Shown: in pieces, positions 22,896-34,211 of the stretch
Layout of the letters: each line of letters begins with the position of its first letter
How positions within the stretch are numbered: position 1 is the stretch's first letter
NCBI GenBank assembly: GCA_039602395.1
Contig: JBCNJP010000268.1
Location: 1-64,000, forward strand
Length of the DNA stretch: 64,000 nucleotides
Source: Deinandra increscens subsp. villosa
Lineage: Eukaryota > Streptophyta > Magnoliopsida > Asterales > Asteraceae
Direction of reading: 5' to 3'
Translations under genes and position numbers: made by a program
Notes under the pieces: model-generated
Told to the model about the DNA's origin: nothing
Seen by the model: the letters and a program-made list of their open reading frames with translations, nothing else
The model's database searches: none

Positions 22896-25137
22896 TCACC
22901 TGCGACTTATCTTGGAATTACTCCGCAAGGAACAGCTTTACGCCAAGTTTTCAAAGTGCGATTTTTGGATTCGCGAAGTCCAGTTTCTTGGACATATTGT
23001 TAATCAGGATGGAATTCATGTCGACCCAGCTAAAGTGGAAGCTATCAAGAATTGGTCTACTCCGAGAGCGCCGACCGAAATCCGACAATTTTTGGGACTT
23101 GCCGGATATTACCGAAGATTCATCAAGGGTTTCTCGCAATTGGCTCAACCCTTAACAGCTTTAACGCACAAAGGAGTGCAATATAGATGGGGTGAAAAAG
23201 AAGAACACGCGTTTCAAACTCTTAAGGACATGTTATGTTCAGCTCCGATTCTCTCATTACCCGAAGGGGTAGACGACTTCGTGGTTTATTGCGATGCATC
23301 CATTCAAGGACTCGGGTGCGTGTTGATGCAACGAGACAAAGTGATTGCCTACGGGTCCAGGCAACTGAAGGATACTGAGAAGAATTATACAACACACGAT
23401 TTGGAACTAGGAGCCGTCGTATTTGCACTCAAGATTTGGAGACATTACCTCTACGGAACAAAGTGCACGATATTTACCGACCACAAAAGTTTACAGCACA
23501 TCTTTGAACAAAAGGATCTCAACATGCGACAACGACGGTGGGTCGAGCTACTAAATGATTATGACTTAGCAATTAAGTATCACCCGGGAAAAGCCAATGT
23601 TGTGGCTGATGCCTTGAGCCGAAAAGAGTACGAAAAGCCTCGACGAGTACGAGCGCTGCAACTTACCATTCACACGGGACTGCCGGATCGAATCCGCGAT
23701 GCCCAACAAGAAGCTTTAAAAGAAGAAAACTTCGCAGCTGAAGCACTGCGAGGGGTAGACGGTAACTCTGAAATTAGGTCCGACGGACTCAGATATTACA
23801 ATGACAGAATTTGGATTCCTTTACTTGGAAATCTCCGTGAGCTCGTGATGGACGAGGCTCACAAGTCAAGGTATTCGGTGCACCCTGGATCGGACAAAAT
23901 GTACCAAGATTTGAAGAACTTGTATTGGTGGCCGAACATGAAAGCCGACATTGCGCGATATGTGGCTAAGTGTTTAACATGTTCAAGAGTTAAGATCGAG
24001 TATCAAAAGCCTTCTGGATTATTGCAGCAACCAAAGATCCCGGAATGGAAGTGGGAGGACATCTCCATGGATTTCGTAACGGGACTACCTCATCGATCGA
24101 ATCGACCGGATGCGATTTGGGTTATCATTGATCGACTAACCAAATCTGCACACTTTATTCCAATGAGGGAAAATGACAACATGGATAAGTTAACGAAGCT
24201 GTATATTGACCGAATTGTGGCACGTCATGGAGTGCCTAAGACCATTATCTCCGACCGAGATCCTCGATTTACTTCCCGACTGTGGCAATCTATGCAAGAC
24301 GCACTGGGAACCAGACTGGATATGAGTACAGCTTATCACCCGCAGACCGATGGTCAGACGGAACGAACTATTCAGACTTTGGAAGACATGCTCCGAGCTT
24401 GCGTTCTCGACTTCGGTAAAGACTGGGAAGCTCACCTTCCGTTGGTGGAGTTCTCCTACAACAACAGTTATCATACGAGCATCGGTGCAGCACCTTTTGA
24501 AGCTCTTTATGGCAGAAAATGTAGATCGCCCGTGTGTTGGGCCGAAACGGGTGAGAAAGGACTCACCGGACCGGAAATCATTCATGATACAACTGAACGA
24601 ATCATTCAAATCAGAAAACGGATAGCCGCAGCACGTGACAGGCAAAAGAGCTATGCCGACAAACGCCGTAAACCCTTGAAGTTCGAGGTAGGCGACAAGG
24701 TACTATTGAAGGTATCTCCCTGGAAAGGAGTGATACGCTTCGGAAAGCGTGGAAAGCTGAATCCTCGCTATATCGGTCCATTTGAAATCATTGGGGAAGT
24801 AGGCCCGGTGGCCTACCGATTACAACTCCCTGCTGAACTCGATGGAGTTCACAACGTGTTTCACGTCTCGAATCTGAAGAAATGTCTGGCTGAAGACACT
24901 GAAATAATTCCTTTGGAGGAATTGGAAATTGATGAACATTTGAGATTCATTGAGCAACCAGTAGAAATCATGGGACGCGAGGAGAAGGCCCTCAAACGTA
25001 GCAAGATTCCGATCGTCAAGGTTCGATGGAACTCAAGGCGTGGACCTGAATATACATGGGAACGAGAGGATCAGATGAAGAAAAAGTATCCTCACTTGTT
25101 CGGGCAAACGTCCACGGAAACTCAAGGTATGATTTAA
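22896..25137 (+). pseudogene. K1 reverse transcriptase C-terminus, RNase H, integrase and chromodomain
   Basis: This is the continuation of pol after the shift, uninterrupted for about 745 codons. It starts with ELLRKEQLYAKFSKCDFW of the reverse transcriptase thumb. RNase H has YCDASIQGLG near 23290 and FTDHKSLQH near 23475. The integrase zinc domain uses HPGSDKM and CLTC (23880-23985). The catalytic core has D in SMDFVTGLP, D in SDRDPRFTS and E in GQTERTIQ (24066-24370). The last 60 residues (RFIEQPVEIMG to TWEREDQMKKKYPHLF) form a chromodomain-like fold thought to steer integration to heterochromatin. Each catalytic residue I looked for is present. Confidence 0.9.
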
Positions 25138-25275
25138 TTTTGGGGACCAAAATTCCTTTAACAGGAGGAGGATGTGGCGACCCTAAAACTTTTGCTTTCT
25201 TTCCCCAGCAACTACGACAGCTGAGGCTGCGAGCGCTACAACGCAAGAATAATTTTCGGGACGAAAATTCCATTT
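25138..25275 (+). other. K1 3' tail with a duplicated polypurine-like segment
   Basis: It holds GGACCAAAATTCC followed by AACAGGAGGAGGATGTGGCGACCC, which resembles a polypurine tract plus an LTR start. About 110 bp later the pattern recurs as GGACGAAAATTCC, then the real tract and LTR. Confidence 0.5.
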
Positions 25276-25287
25276 ACAAGGGGATGA
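25276..25287 (+). other. K1 polypurine tract
   Basis: ACAAGGGGATGA abuts the 3' LTR. Confidence 0.75.
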
Positions 25288-27435
25288 TGTGACATCCGAG
25301 AATTCCAAGGTTAACTTCCGTTAGACAATCTCCGTTAGTTACGTTATAAGTGTTAACTTAGTAACTAATGCTTAACTAGGCCGAATACGTCCACGACCTT
25401 TGGTTGATCACCGAACCCGACCACTTGTGTTATATGTTTATGTGTTTATTGTCATTATGTGCAATGTGATTTAAACGCATGATTTAGTATTATTAATAGC
25501 ATGACAAATTCATGGATTGTGCTTATCTTGCTTAGAATGTAAACTGGCCTCTTTTGGTTGCCAGCGAAACTACCGAGCGAAACTGTAGATTCGCTCGGTA
25601 TCGGTAGCCAAACTTTTGATTCACACGAATTCAGAGTCAGTTTCGCTTGGCCAGCGAAACTGCCAGCGAAACTAGCTCCTGATCTATATATTTTATAAAA
25701 CCCTAAAACCTCATTACTTACACCATTTCTCCAAAACACACACACACTCTCCTGAGATTCTGGTCAGCCGAGAACCACCACGAGCCGCCGTGATCTCAGC
25801 CTCGAGACATCACCCACTCGGATCCTAGATCAAACCGTGAGTCTCCAAAACTATTTTTTCATGCATATCCTATGTGTTTTCTTAAAAAGCATGCCTAAAC
25901 CTCCATGTAATGGCCTGATCTTCTAGTATGATGCTTAGGGATGTTAGATCTGTTATAAAGCCTGCAACTTTACGTGTAAAATCATTCCATAATGAAGATT
26001 TATGCTAGTTAGGTCATTTTATGCTTAAAATGTGTTCTTGATGACTTGATGATGAAAATCCATGTTTAAGGTGTTAAATCTTACTGTTTAATGTTGGTAA
26101 ATGGTTATACATGCTAGATAATGAATTATATGAAGTATGGAAGCTATTAGAAAGATTTTCAGTCAAATTTATGGGTTTTTAGCGACTAGCGAAACTGGGC
26201 CTTCTTTAGGCGAAACTGTAGTTTCGCAAACCCTTCGAATATTCATCCAGCGACACTATATAGCGAAATTATAGTGTCGCCTGTGAAATTTAGTAACGAA
26301 ACTACCGAGCGAAACAACCATAGACCTTGTCCCTGAACGAAAGTTCAAACCAGTTTCGAGCGAAGCTATGCTAGCGAAACTGTGTCATCAGTTTCGAGCG
26401 AAACTAGCTAGCGAAACTGTGTCATCGGGTATTACCCAGCGAAAATGTTGCCCGTGCACACAGCGAAACTGTGTAGCGAAACTAGGTAGCGAAACTATAG
26501 CGAAACTGTATAGCGAAACTGTGCCAAGACCAAAAACCCAAACTTGTACAACTTATTTGAATGTTTTGCCATGACTTACATGATTATGTGATAATGAAAC
26601 ACGCCTTGATTTCTGAATTATGTGAACCCTCTTTTATGATCAACCATCGGTGTCGTGTGTCGGTATGTCGAGTCGTAGTTCCAACGTGCTATGTTATGGG
26701 CCATAGTGACGTTAAGTTAAAGATTAGACACGCAACTAATACTTAAGACCTAAACGTGTTCTTAGGTCTTCGATAAGCAATCGTACTTGGATTATTTAGC
26801 AAGTGTAGCAGTGCAACCAAAGGTGAGTGTCACTAACCCGTTTACTGTGAGCCCGTTTGGGACACACTGAATAACTTAATGAAAAACAATGCTGACAACC
26901 TTATGAGTGCTATGCACCTCTTTTATGAACTCGAAACCTTATGAGTGCCACGCACCTCTTTGATAAACTTGGAGTGTTTTATGGGAAACACTTGTGGAAC
27001 TTCAACAAACTATTTCTGAAACAAAACTGAAAACATTTTGAGATTCATGAGAATCCGGTAAAACATTTTAATATGGCTAGTGTATGTTAAAGTCTAAACC
27101 ACATGATATCACATGATTTCTAAGGATTGCCTTATAACTGAAAAAGTCCTCAACTTAATTGTACCATTAATTGTAAAGCGAGGGGATGTTGGGTAGATCT
27201 ACTGGAGTTTGACAAACTCCGCCTCGTGACACTGGAGGTGCACGGAGGTACAATATCAGCCTATCTGACCGTGGTCCCGAGAGGACACGGGGGAGGCAAA
27301 GCCGCGATGACGTATGTCCGCAAAACAAAATAGATGATGGCGATGCCACTACATTACTTATTAGTCAGCTTTGGTACAAACTTCCTTAGTGCATGGAACA
27401 ACGGATTAGCTACCCGCGATATCGGTTGAGCACTT
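25288..27435 (+). repeat. K1 3' LTR, last ~513 bp missing
   Basis: 2148 bp align to 17154-19301 of the 5' LTR without gaps and end abruptly after GGTTGAGCACTT. The missing part includes the R/U5 side, so this copy could not serve as a complete LTR. It contains the GCGAAACT array at about 26180-26524. Confidence 0.93.
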
Positions 27436-27535
27436 CAACACCCACCAACGATTAACTACTACAGAAGTGGATGAAAAACGAGCTCGAGGAGAGTGCTTTC
27501 GGTGTTTAGATCATTTTGTTTCTGGTCATAAGTGA
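27436..27535 (+). pseudogene. Gypsy gag fragment with a broken zinc knuckle
   Basis: One frame reads RLTTTEVDEKRARGECFRC, then DHFVSGHK and a TGA at 27533-27535. This is the linker and zinc knuckle of another gypsy gag lineage, where CFxC and SPGHKC are usual. The TGA stands exactly where the last Cys codon (TGT or TGC) should be. It directly adjoins the cut K1 LTR and marks a rearrangement junction. Confidence 0.62.
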
Positions 27536-27542
27536 ACAAAAC

Positions 27543-27994
27543 TGTTAAAACACAATATGGATCATTTCCAGATCAGAAGAAAGATAGAGACGGAGAAATC
27601 TAGTCATTTATTGTGTCAAATGGGTACACCGAGGAGTATACATCAATGAAGCTCGGGAGAGGTTGGACAGACCTCTCCTCTCAACACAAAGACAAATGAC
27701 CAGAAAATCTAAATTCTATAGCTAAGCTTCACCTATTTATAGGTGTTCATGCCAAACGTTCCAGACTACCCAGCGTACCATTTGGTACGCTACTCGCTCA
27801 TCTAACTCTGAACAAAAGACTCGAACCTATTTATTGTTAGCTGCCTAGCGTACCAACTTAACCAGCGTACCAGTTGGTCCGGAGCTGCGTATCAACTGGT
27901 CCGCCCTGTGGTACGTTGACAAAACCTTTACAAAACACTCAACACATAATCAAAACGCCTAGACCTAGCATTAGACACATAACATGTTCTAACA
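27543..27994 (-). repeat. LTR-like unit on the minus strand
   Basis: On the minus strand it starts TGTTAGAACATG and ends TGTTTTAACA, about 450 bp. A TATA-like CCTATAAATAGG lies inside at about 27731-27742. I find no matching 5-bp duplication (AAAAC versus CAGGA), no primer site and no partner LTR. It may be an old solo LTR or part of a rearranged element. Confidence 0.4.
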
Positions 27995-28703
27995 CAGGAC
28001 CTGAGTGTCCGCGCGAGATACTAATGATTTTCTAAAGTACCCCGATTTTAATGATAATTGAGATAAAACTTCGAGGGTACTCTAAGACAAGAGGAAAATG
28101 GTTTGGAGTTGCTAACGGTGAACAATGCCGAGGCACGAAAGCCAACATTTTAGGTCGCAGGGTAGACATAACTTGATGATTATGAAGACGTAACTTGATG
28201 ATTATGAAGACATAACTTGATGATTATGAAGATTTAGCCTTTAGTGGTTAACTTTGAAATTGGTACGTGTGTTAAGTTATCAACTCGAAAGGTAGTAAAG
28301 TCATAAACTCATACACATGCAATCCCGTAGACATGTGGACTTGTAAATTCATAAATTTGCAAACGAGTAGACTACCAGACACACATAACTAAAAGACACG
28401 CAAGCGAGCTTAAATTGAAACATTCAAAACGGACAATTTAAAGATTTTGGTGAAACGGATAGTTAGGTGTACGTAGGTTTGTAACTCGCTAACGTGCTCA
28501 TATATTCCTATGTATGCATGTAATCCCGTAACCATGCAACATATAAACTTGTGAACCCATCATTGATAATTCACCCAACACATGCATAATGCTAAAGATG
28601 GTATGAGAGGTAAACGGATCGGAAATAAAAGGATAACATATAACACAGAACATAAATATGCTTTACATAAACGATAAAGTTTCAAATATCATCATAGATA
28701 ATT
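27995..28703. other. Non-coding, repetitive, unassigned
   Basis: No gene. It contains the three-copy 22-bp repeat listed separately and several scattered CCCGTA(G/A)(A/C)CATG words. Confidence 0.5.
28169..28234 (+). repeat. 22-bp tandem repeat, three copies
   Basis: The unit AACTTGATGATTATGAAGAC plus two variable bases is repeated three times in a row. Confidence 0.9.
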
Positions 28704-31128
28704 GTCACACCCCAACCAACGACAGAATACGTTGGGGCATTAGGATTGCTCAGATATACTCGTGACAACTAATATAGTTACCAAATTTAAACATGCCACT
28801 CATTAAACATAAGGAATGTCATACAACTAGTAATATCCAAAAAAAAAAAAACAAATAGATAGTCTTATTTTAATCTTAATCTAGGTCAAAAAGCATGTCC
28901 TAAACGTCCATGATAAATCATCAGTTATGTCCTGCAACATGTACAACATAATAAAGTCAACTACTAGAGTTGGTGAGTAAACATAAGTTTAGCATAGAAT
29001 GTAAGTGAAGACATGCGATCTAACGTTACGTGGAAATGCAAAAGTATGAAATAACTTGTAATGAAATAAAGCAAGTACAAGGGTAGTGCATAAACCAATC
29101 CTGATACTTAGGTTACCAATCACTTGCCAAAACCGGTTAAGTCAAGTGGGACGTCACCCCAATAGATTTATTAATGGAAACCATGCTTTTTTACAGTTAA
29201 TGTTACGTGAATGATCATGAAATATAATGAAAGAAAAATATGCAATATGACATACAGTCCACATACAAGCAAAACACACAATAACGAACAAGAATCGCAT
29301 TTGAGTTAAATGAAAAATATATAGTATGAAAGTTCGATAATGTACATGTTACACCCCAAAACATAAAACAAAAATGGGGCTATGAATACTCACCTGGTAA
29401 GCAGGCAAGTGAAAAGGAACAAGCAAAGCACGAAGAGAAACTAACCCTGACGAAAACCTAAAGATTCGAAGGACCGACAACTGTAAAGACCGAAACGATC
29501 AAACAATGTTTAAATGATTAATTGGGGAGTTTACCAATTACTCATGTAAAAAACATTTTATTTAATAGTTAATAGTACTAAATACCCTTTTGTGAACATA
29601 AATACCACTTTTGATAATTATACAAAGTCTAGGGTTAAAACTGTAATTTTTCAAACTTAGGGGTTGATTATGTCAATTAAAAAGTCTAAAAAATATCAAT
29701 TTCCAGAATTTAGGGTTTATTATATAATTAATAAAACATCATGATAATTCTGAAAATTTCATATCTTTAGTAAAATTACACTTACTACCCCTTAAGTTTC
29801 AATAATTATATAAATGGCCCAAACGTTGAAATATTTTATGACGGTCATATTTATACTTATGGAAACCTTAACATATGTTAATTAACATCCCAGAAGTGGG
29901 TTAGTAAGTTTCATTCACTACTTTAACGGGTCAAAATGCATGACTCTTAGATTTTTGATAAAAATTTAGTTTTGATGGTTTGGAAACATCATAATATAAT
30001 TAAAAGATTATGTAGAACATATTACAACTCTTGGTAAATGGTAATTGTGATTTTTGGTAGTTTCCCCAATTAAAGTGTGAGTTTAAAGTTTGACTTTTGA
30101 CACATAGGAATTTTGGTAAAATACAGCAATGGGGTATCGTAGAGCATACAAAAAAAAATGATGAAGAAACTTACTCGTGAAAGTCGAAGGAAGTTGGGAA
30201 AATCGGAAGGTTAAACTGCTGGACTTTGACTTTTGAAAACGCAAACGATTGGATAAGGCACAAAACGGAAACTTATAGAAGCTTGAGGGAGGTTTATATG
30301 AGCAATATCAACTAGTATTTATAAGGTAGGGCTCGTTTAGGTTTCAAGTTTGACAAAAAGGAAAGTCTTGGAGAGAAAGTCTAGAAAATTAAGAAAGGAA
30401 TTAATTGAAATTGATAATAGAAATCGATTTAATCATGGAATTGGCTTGGAGAATAATATAGGGAACTTTAGGATCAAGATACGGGAAGAAACCAGACCAA
30501 AAACGAGTTAGAAAAGAGGATTTTATCTCAAATATAGTCAATAAAACGATCTGGCCTCGATCAGGTCGCGATCTGTGCACTACATAATTTCGGAAACCAA
30601 GTCATGAACACAAGAGCTGCACTGCCACAATGGTTAGGGCGCTGAACACTAGACCCGAAGGTCGTGCGTTCGAATCTGAGTGGCCACAACTCTTTTATTA
30701 TATTTTTTTTCTTCCTTTCATTCTTTCTTTCTTTATTTAGTTTTCTTCTTTTAGCTCGTACACCTTCGTTACTTATCCGAATGACCTAAAATTTTATACA
30801 CAAGCTCGAAATATATGAAAGAACATCATGAGACCATAAAATATGTTTTTCGAGCTTTGCGGATTGTCCGGTTAATTCCTGAACGCACATGAAAATCGAG
30901 ATTTCGTTGTTCGCGTTTCGACCTTCGATTTCCATGAAACTTCACACGGACCTACTTGTGTGCGTGACTTGTATTACCCACAAGTTTGATATGTGTTCGG
31001 ATTTGTGTAATCACTGGGTTTGACTTAAATAACAAAAAAAATTGAATTTTTGATTTAGAATGCGATAAATGCAAGACATTCAAATGATTCACAAACGATA
31101 CATTAAATGACATAATTAAAGATATCCA
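28704..31128 (-). repeat. AT-rich LTR-like sequence of an unidentified gypsy element, interrupted by T1
   Basis: On the plus strand it begins TGTCACACCCCAACC, the complement of a gypsy LTR end (GGGGTGTGACA), with a hairpin (CCCCAA..AACG / CGTTGGGG) at 28711-28738. A related TGTTACACCCC occurs near 29348. There is no open frame of interest. I cannot see the other end because T1 was inserted at 31129. A tRNA-like stretch lies at 30617-30690. Confidence 0.4.
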
Positions 31129-31838
31129 TGTTATACCCTGGATTCCGGCCTATGTTTTACTAATATTCTTTGACAGGTCTAAACCACAGGATGTCATACA
31201 TCCAGGGACTGCATATTTACTTTGCGTAACCCCAGCATGTATGGTAACCCAGCATGCAGGGGCATAGTTACTACCAGATTTTCTCTGACTTTATTTGATC
31301 TTTAGTCAGGTACAAAGGGTCGACTAACGGTGTTAAGGACTTGGTCAAGAGAAGAAACATGTGCAGAATAGAAGGATCACTGACGAACTCGGTTAATAAC
31401 AACCAAATGCTGTTGTGGTGAAGATCCCAAGAATCACAGAATGTTAGTTAGGGATTTTGTGTATTTATACGCGACATAGGTTTCACTTAGACGACTTACA
31501 AACACTTGTATTCTCACCCACTCACTTAGCAACAACCGCAATCAATTATACTCGAACTTATTTTCAGTGGAATAAATGGGCAACGTGTGTTATCAATGCC
31601 AAGGAATTTTTCATGCCTGCGGCTCTTGGAGACATCCAGGGTTAAGGGCTTTTTCCCCTAAAAAATCTTGGTGTTCTTGCTTTCATCCAGGGAATTCTTC
31701 GATTGTGTTTGCATCTAATCTATTTTGTCCTTGAATTCAAACTGCTTTTATCAATTCAATATATTTTACATCCAGGACACCTAACCTCACAAACTAATTT
31801 GGTAACGAAATTTTTCTTAGAAATTTTTAGCCAAAACA
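31129..31838 (+). repeat. T1 5' LTR
   Basis: 710 bp from TGTTATACCCTGG to AGCCAAAACA. Only the two ends clearly resemble the LTRs of T2 and T4, so it belongs to a related subfamily. Confidence 0.82.
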
Positions 31839-31841
31839 ATT

Positions 31842-31859
31842 TGGTGCTCACCGTGGGGC
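31842..31859 (+). other. T1 primer binding site
   Basis: TGGTGCTCACCGTGGGGC is a two-base variant of the T2 and T3 site (TGGCGCCCACCGTGGGGC). I cannot name the tRNA with confidence. Confidence 0.7.
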
Positions 31860-31932
31860 AACTAGTCTCAGCTTTCTTTCAAACTCTTCATAGATTTGTT
31901 CTAAACTTGATTTTTACAAAAATCTATCAAAA

Positions 31933-33656
31933 ATGGTAACACAATTGAATTCCTCAAACGTGTCTGCTCCTGCGAGCACTTCTACATTAACCAACACAAC
32001 CCTTCCTCCACCACCTCTAAGGTTCATCACTTCATCAACAAACACCGTGAATCACAGCACAAGCCTGTCAGTCAGCTATGGTATCATGGGATCTGGACAT
32101 GGTGTGGAGATTCCAATAATGGTCCTAAATGACGACTTCCTCACCATGTTTATGAAGATGCAGCATTACATGGAACAACAACAAAAAGTGAACCAGGATA
32201 TGATGGGAGAAGTGGCGAGGTTAAGATCAGAAGTGGCAACCTGGGATCGGAATCTCGTGTCTCCAATCCGTCCCACTGCATTGGATTTCAACACCCCCAC
32301 AAACGTATCTAATCCTCATAGAGATGTCATCTAATTGGATTAGGGAGCCACAGCTTCAACTCTGGCAAACACGCCCAGAATGTCGACTGTCAGAGAGTCG
32401 ATTGTGAATCCTGGGGGCACTGCTACCCAGGATGTTGGTAACATCCTAAGAAACTCAAACTTTAATCTCAATACTAACGAATCTGTGCAAGATACAGGTG
32501 TTAGCCCAGTAGTAGCCAAAGAATTCAGAGGCTTAAAGAGATAATCTCGAGTGTGCCTGGGGTGGTTCAACCTATCCTAGAGGTAGCACCTTCGAGCCAT
32601 AGGCTTTCACGATTCGCAACCCCCATATGCGACACAGAAATTCCAAAAAGATTTAGACGCCCAATATGAAGCTCTATGACGGTACGACGGACCATGAGGA
32701 GCATGTGGCCCAATACAGGGAAAGAATGGAAGTTATCTACATGCCTTCTGAAATTAAAGAGGCATGCCTGTGCAAAGGGTTTGGATCCACGCTCACAGGA
32801 TCAACCCTGAAATGGCTCCTCAGCGTCCCACCTTTCTCCATTACATCCTTTTCGCATTTAATTAACTTATTTAACAACCAATTTTCTTGTAGTCGCAGTT
32901 TTGAGAATCTGACGAGTGACCTATATAGGGTAACCCAGGATGCAACTGAGTCCCTAAGGAATTATATGAACAGGTTTGGCAGAGAGGCCCTGGATATCCC
33001 CAAGATGGATATGACTACGGCAGTTCAGGCGTTCAAGATGGGCCTAAAGAAAGACTCCCCATTCTATCAGGATCTGTTGATGAACCCTTTCCAGAAACTG
33101 GAGGAAGTCAGACACAGGATGCTGCACTATATCAGACTTGAGGTAGATCTTAAAATCCAGGAGAAGATCGATGCCTCCCCAGGATATGGAACTTCTAGCA
33201 GAAAATCAGACTCGTCGCATCCTAAGTCTCAAAGACCCAAACCATACTCTAGATCCGATAATCCTTGGGTTAACAGGGTCGACCACGGTGAAGAAGAAGA
33301 GGAAGAGTATCCTACCTTTACTGAATTTTGTTTTATCACTTACATAGCAGGTGTAATAAATTCCATGTAGGACCTGGGGGACAAAGCGAGGTGGCCCAGG
33401 AAGAATGACAAATCCACGTCCTGGAAAGACAAGTCTAAATGGTGTGCATATCACGAGGATTTTGGTCACCTAACCGAGGACTGCATAGCCATGCGAAAGG
33501 AGATTAGCTACTTGCTGAGCAAAGGTTACATGAAAGAGCTCCTAGGCAGAAGGAAAGACAAATCCAAGGGAACGTAGCAAAACTCAAAATCCAGGGGCAA
33601 CGACCAAACCAGGATGCTGACCGGACACGGGGGCACCCTGAGCGAGTTGCATCTCC
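31933..33656 (+). pseudogene. T1 gag, broken
   Basis: The ATG at 31933 opens a Thr/Ser/Pro-rich N-terminus to a stop at 32334. The capsid-type domain at 32666-33370 has MKLYDGTTDHEEHVAQYRER, then ACLCKGFGSTLTGSTLKWL and FNNQFSCSRSFENLTSDLYR. A TAG at 33368-33370 replaces a CAG codon found in T2 (ATGCAGGAC). Beyond it the zinc-binding segment KWCAYHEDFGHLTEDC is still readable. The frame is then split by C3. It would form the element's RNA-packaging particle. Confidence 0.82.
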
Positions 33657-33661
33657 GTCCC

Positions 33662-33860
33662 TGTTAGTATCTAGTTCCTGATCACCATGTGAAGTATCAA
33701 GTATAAGACAAGGTCATGCATGATTGCTGCTGGCCGAACCCTTGGCGAACTCCAAGTTCGGACAGGTCCGAACTGGTCCGAACTGGTCCGAACCTGATGT
33801 TCGGCCAAGCGGGTTTGGCTCTAGTATATATAGTTTGTCTTGTGTTGTGTTTAAAGCACT
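33662..33860 (+). repeat. Inverted partial LTR at the left end of C3
   Basis: It reads TGTTAGTATCTAG onward, the start of the C3 LTR in plus orientation, through its TATA region to GTTTAAAGCACT. The minus-oriented LTR then begins. The two arms (33662-33860 and about 34010-34198) are inverted copies with about 150 bp between them. The switch point shares ACTTGAA with both parents. Confidence 0.88.
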
Positions 33861-34198
33861 TGAAAATGCGTGAATGGTAGATCGTCTACTTAATCGTTAT
33901 AAAATCAATGTAAAACGAAGATGACACGAGATGTAAATACAATGAGACTTGTATTAGACCACAGAGAAACACCACAGAGTTTACATACAAGATATGACCA
34001 GAAGTACAAGTGCTCCCAGTTACAACACAAGACAAACTAAATATACTAGAGCCAAACCCGATGGTCCGAACCTCAGGTTCGGACAAGTTCGGACCTGTCC
34101 AAACTTGGAGTTCGCCAATGGTTCGGCCAGCAGCAATCATGTATGACTTTGTCTTGTACTTGATACTTCACATGACGATTAGGAACTAGGTAGTAATA
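33861..34198 (-). repeat. C3 3' LTR
   Basis: 338 bp, collinear with 50289-50626. Its U3 edge is mutated (GTAGTAATA for GTACTAACA). Tandem CCGAAC words are visible. Confidence 0.85.
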
Positions 34199-34211
34199 AA
34201 CTCCCCCTCGA
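34199..34211 (-). other. C3 polypurine tract
   Basis: On the minus strand, TCGAGGGGGAGTT directly precedes the 3' LTR. Confidence 0.7.

Larger units (their letters stand above)
17154..27435 (+). mobile_element. K1: Ty3/gypsy chromovirus (Tekay/Del-like), right LTR truncated
   Basis: The element has long LTRs, an initiator-tRNA-Met primer site, and a gag-protease-RT-RNase H-integrase order ending in a chromodomain-like segment, which marks the Tekay/Del chromoviruses. The left LTR has 2661 bp. The right LTR matches its first 2148 bp without a gap and stops at 27435. Over that stretch I count about 21 differences (1%), mostly C/T and G/A, so the insertion is recent. Even so gag-pol is broken by at least two small shifts. 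The 5 bp before it are GACCT; the partner duplication is lost with the right end. Confidence 0.92.

Noticed and set aside
27543..27994. A solo LTR proved by target duplication
   Set aside because: Flanks AAAAC and CAGGA do not match, so I list it only as LTR-like.
30617..30690. A functional tRNA gene
   Set aside because: The T-arm does not pair, and the acceptor stem pairs only with a bulge. Only the B-box-like bases are convincing.
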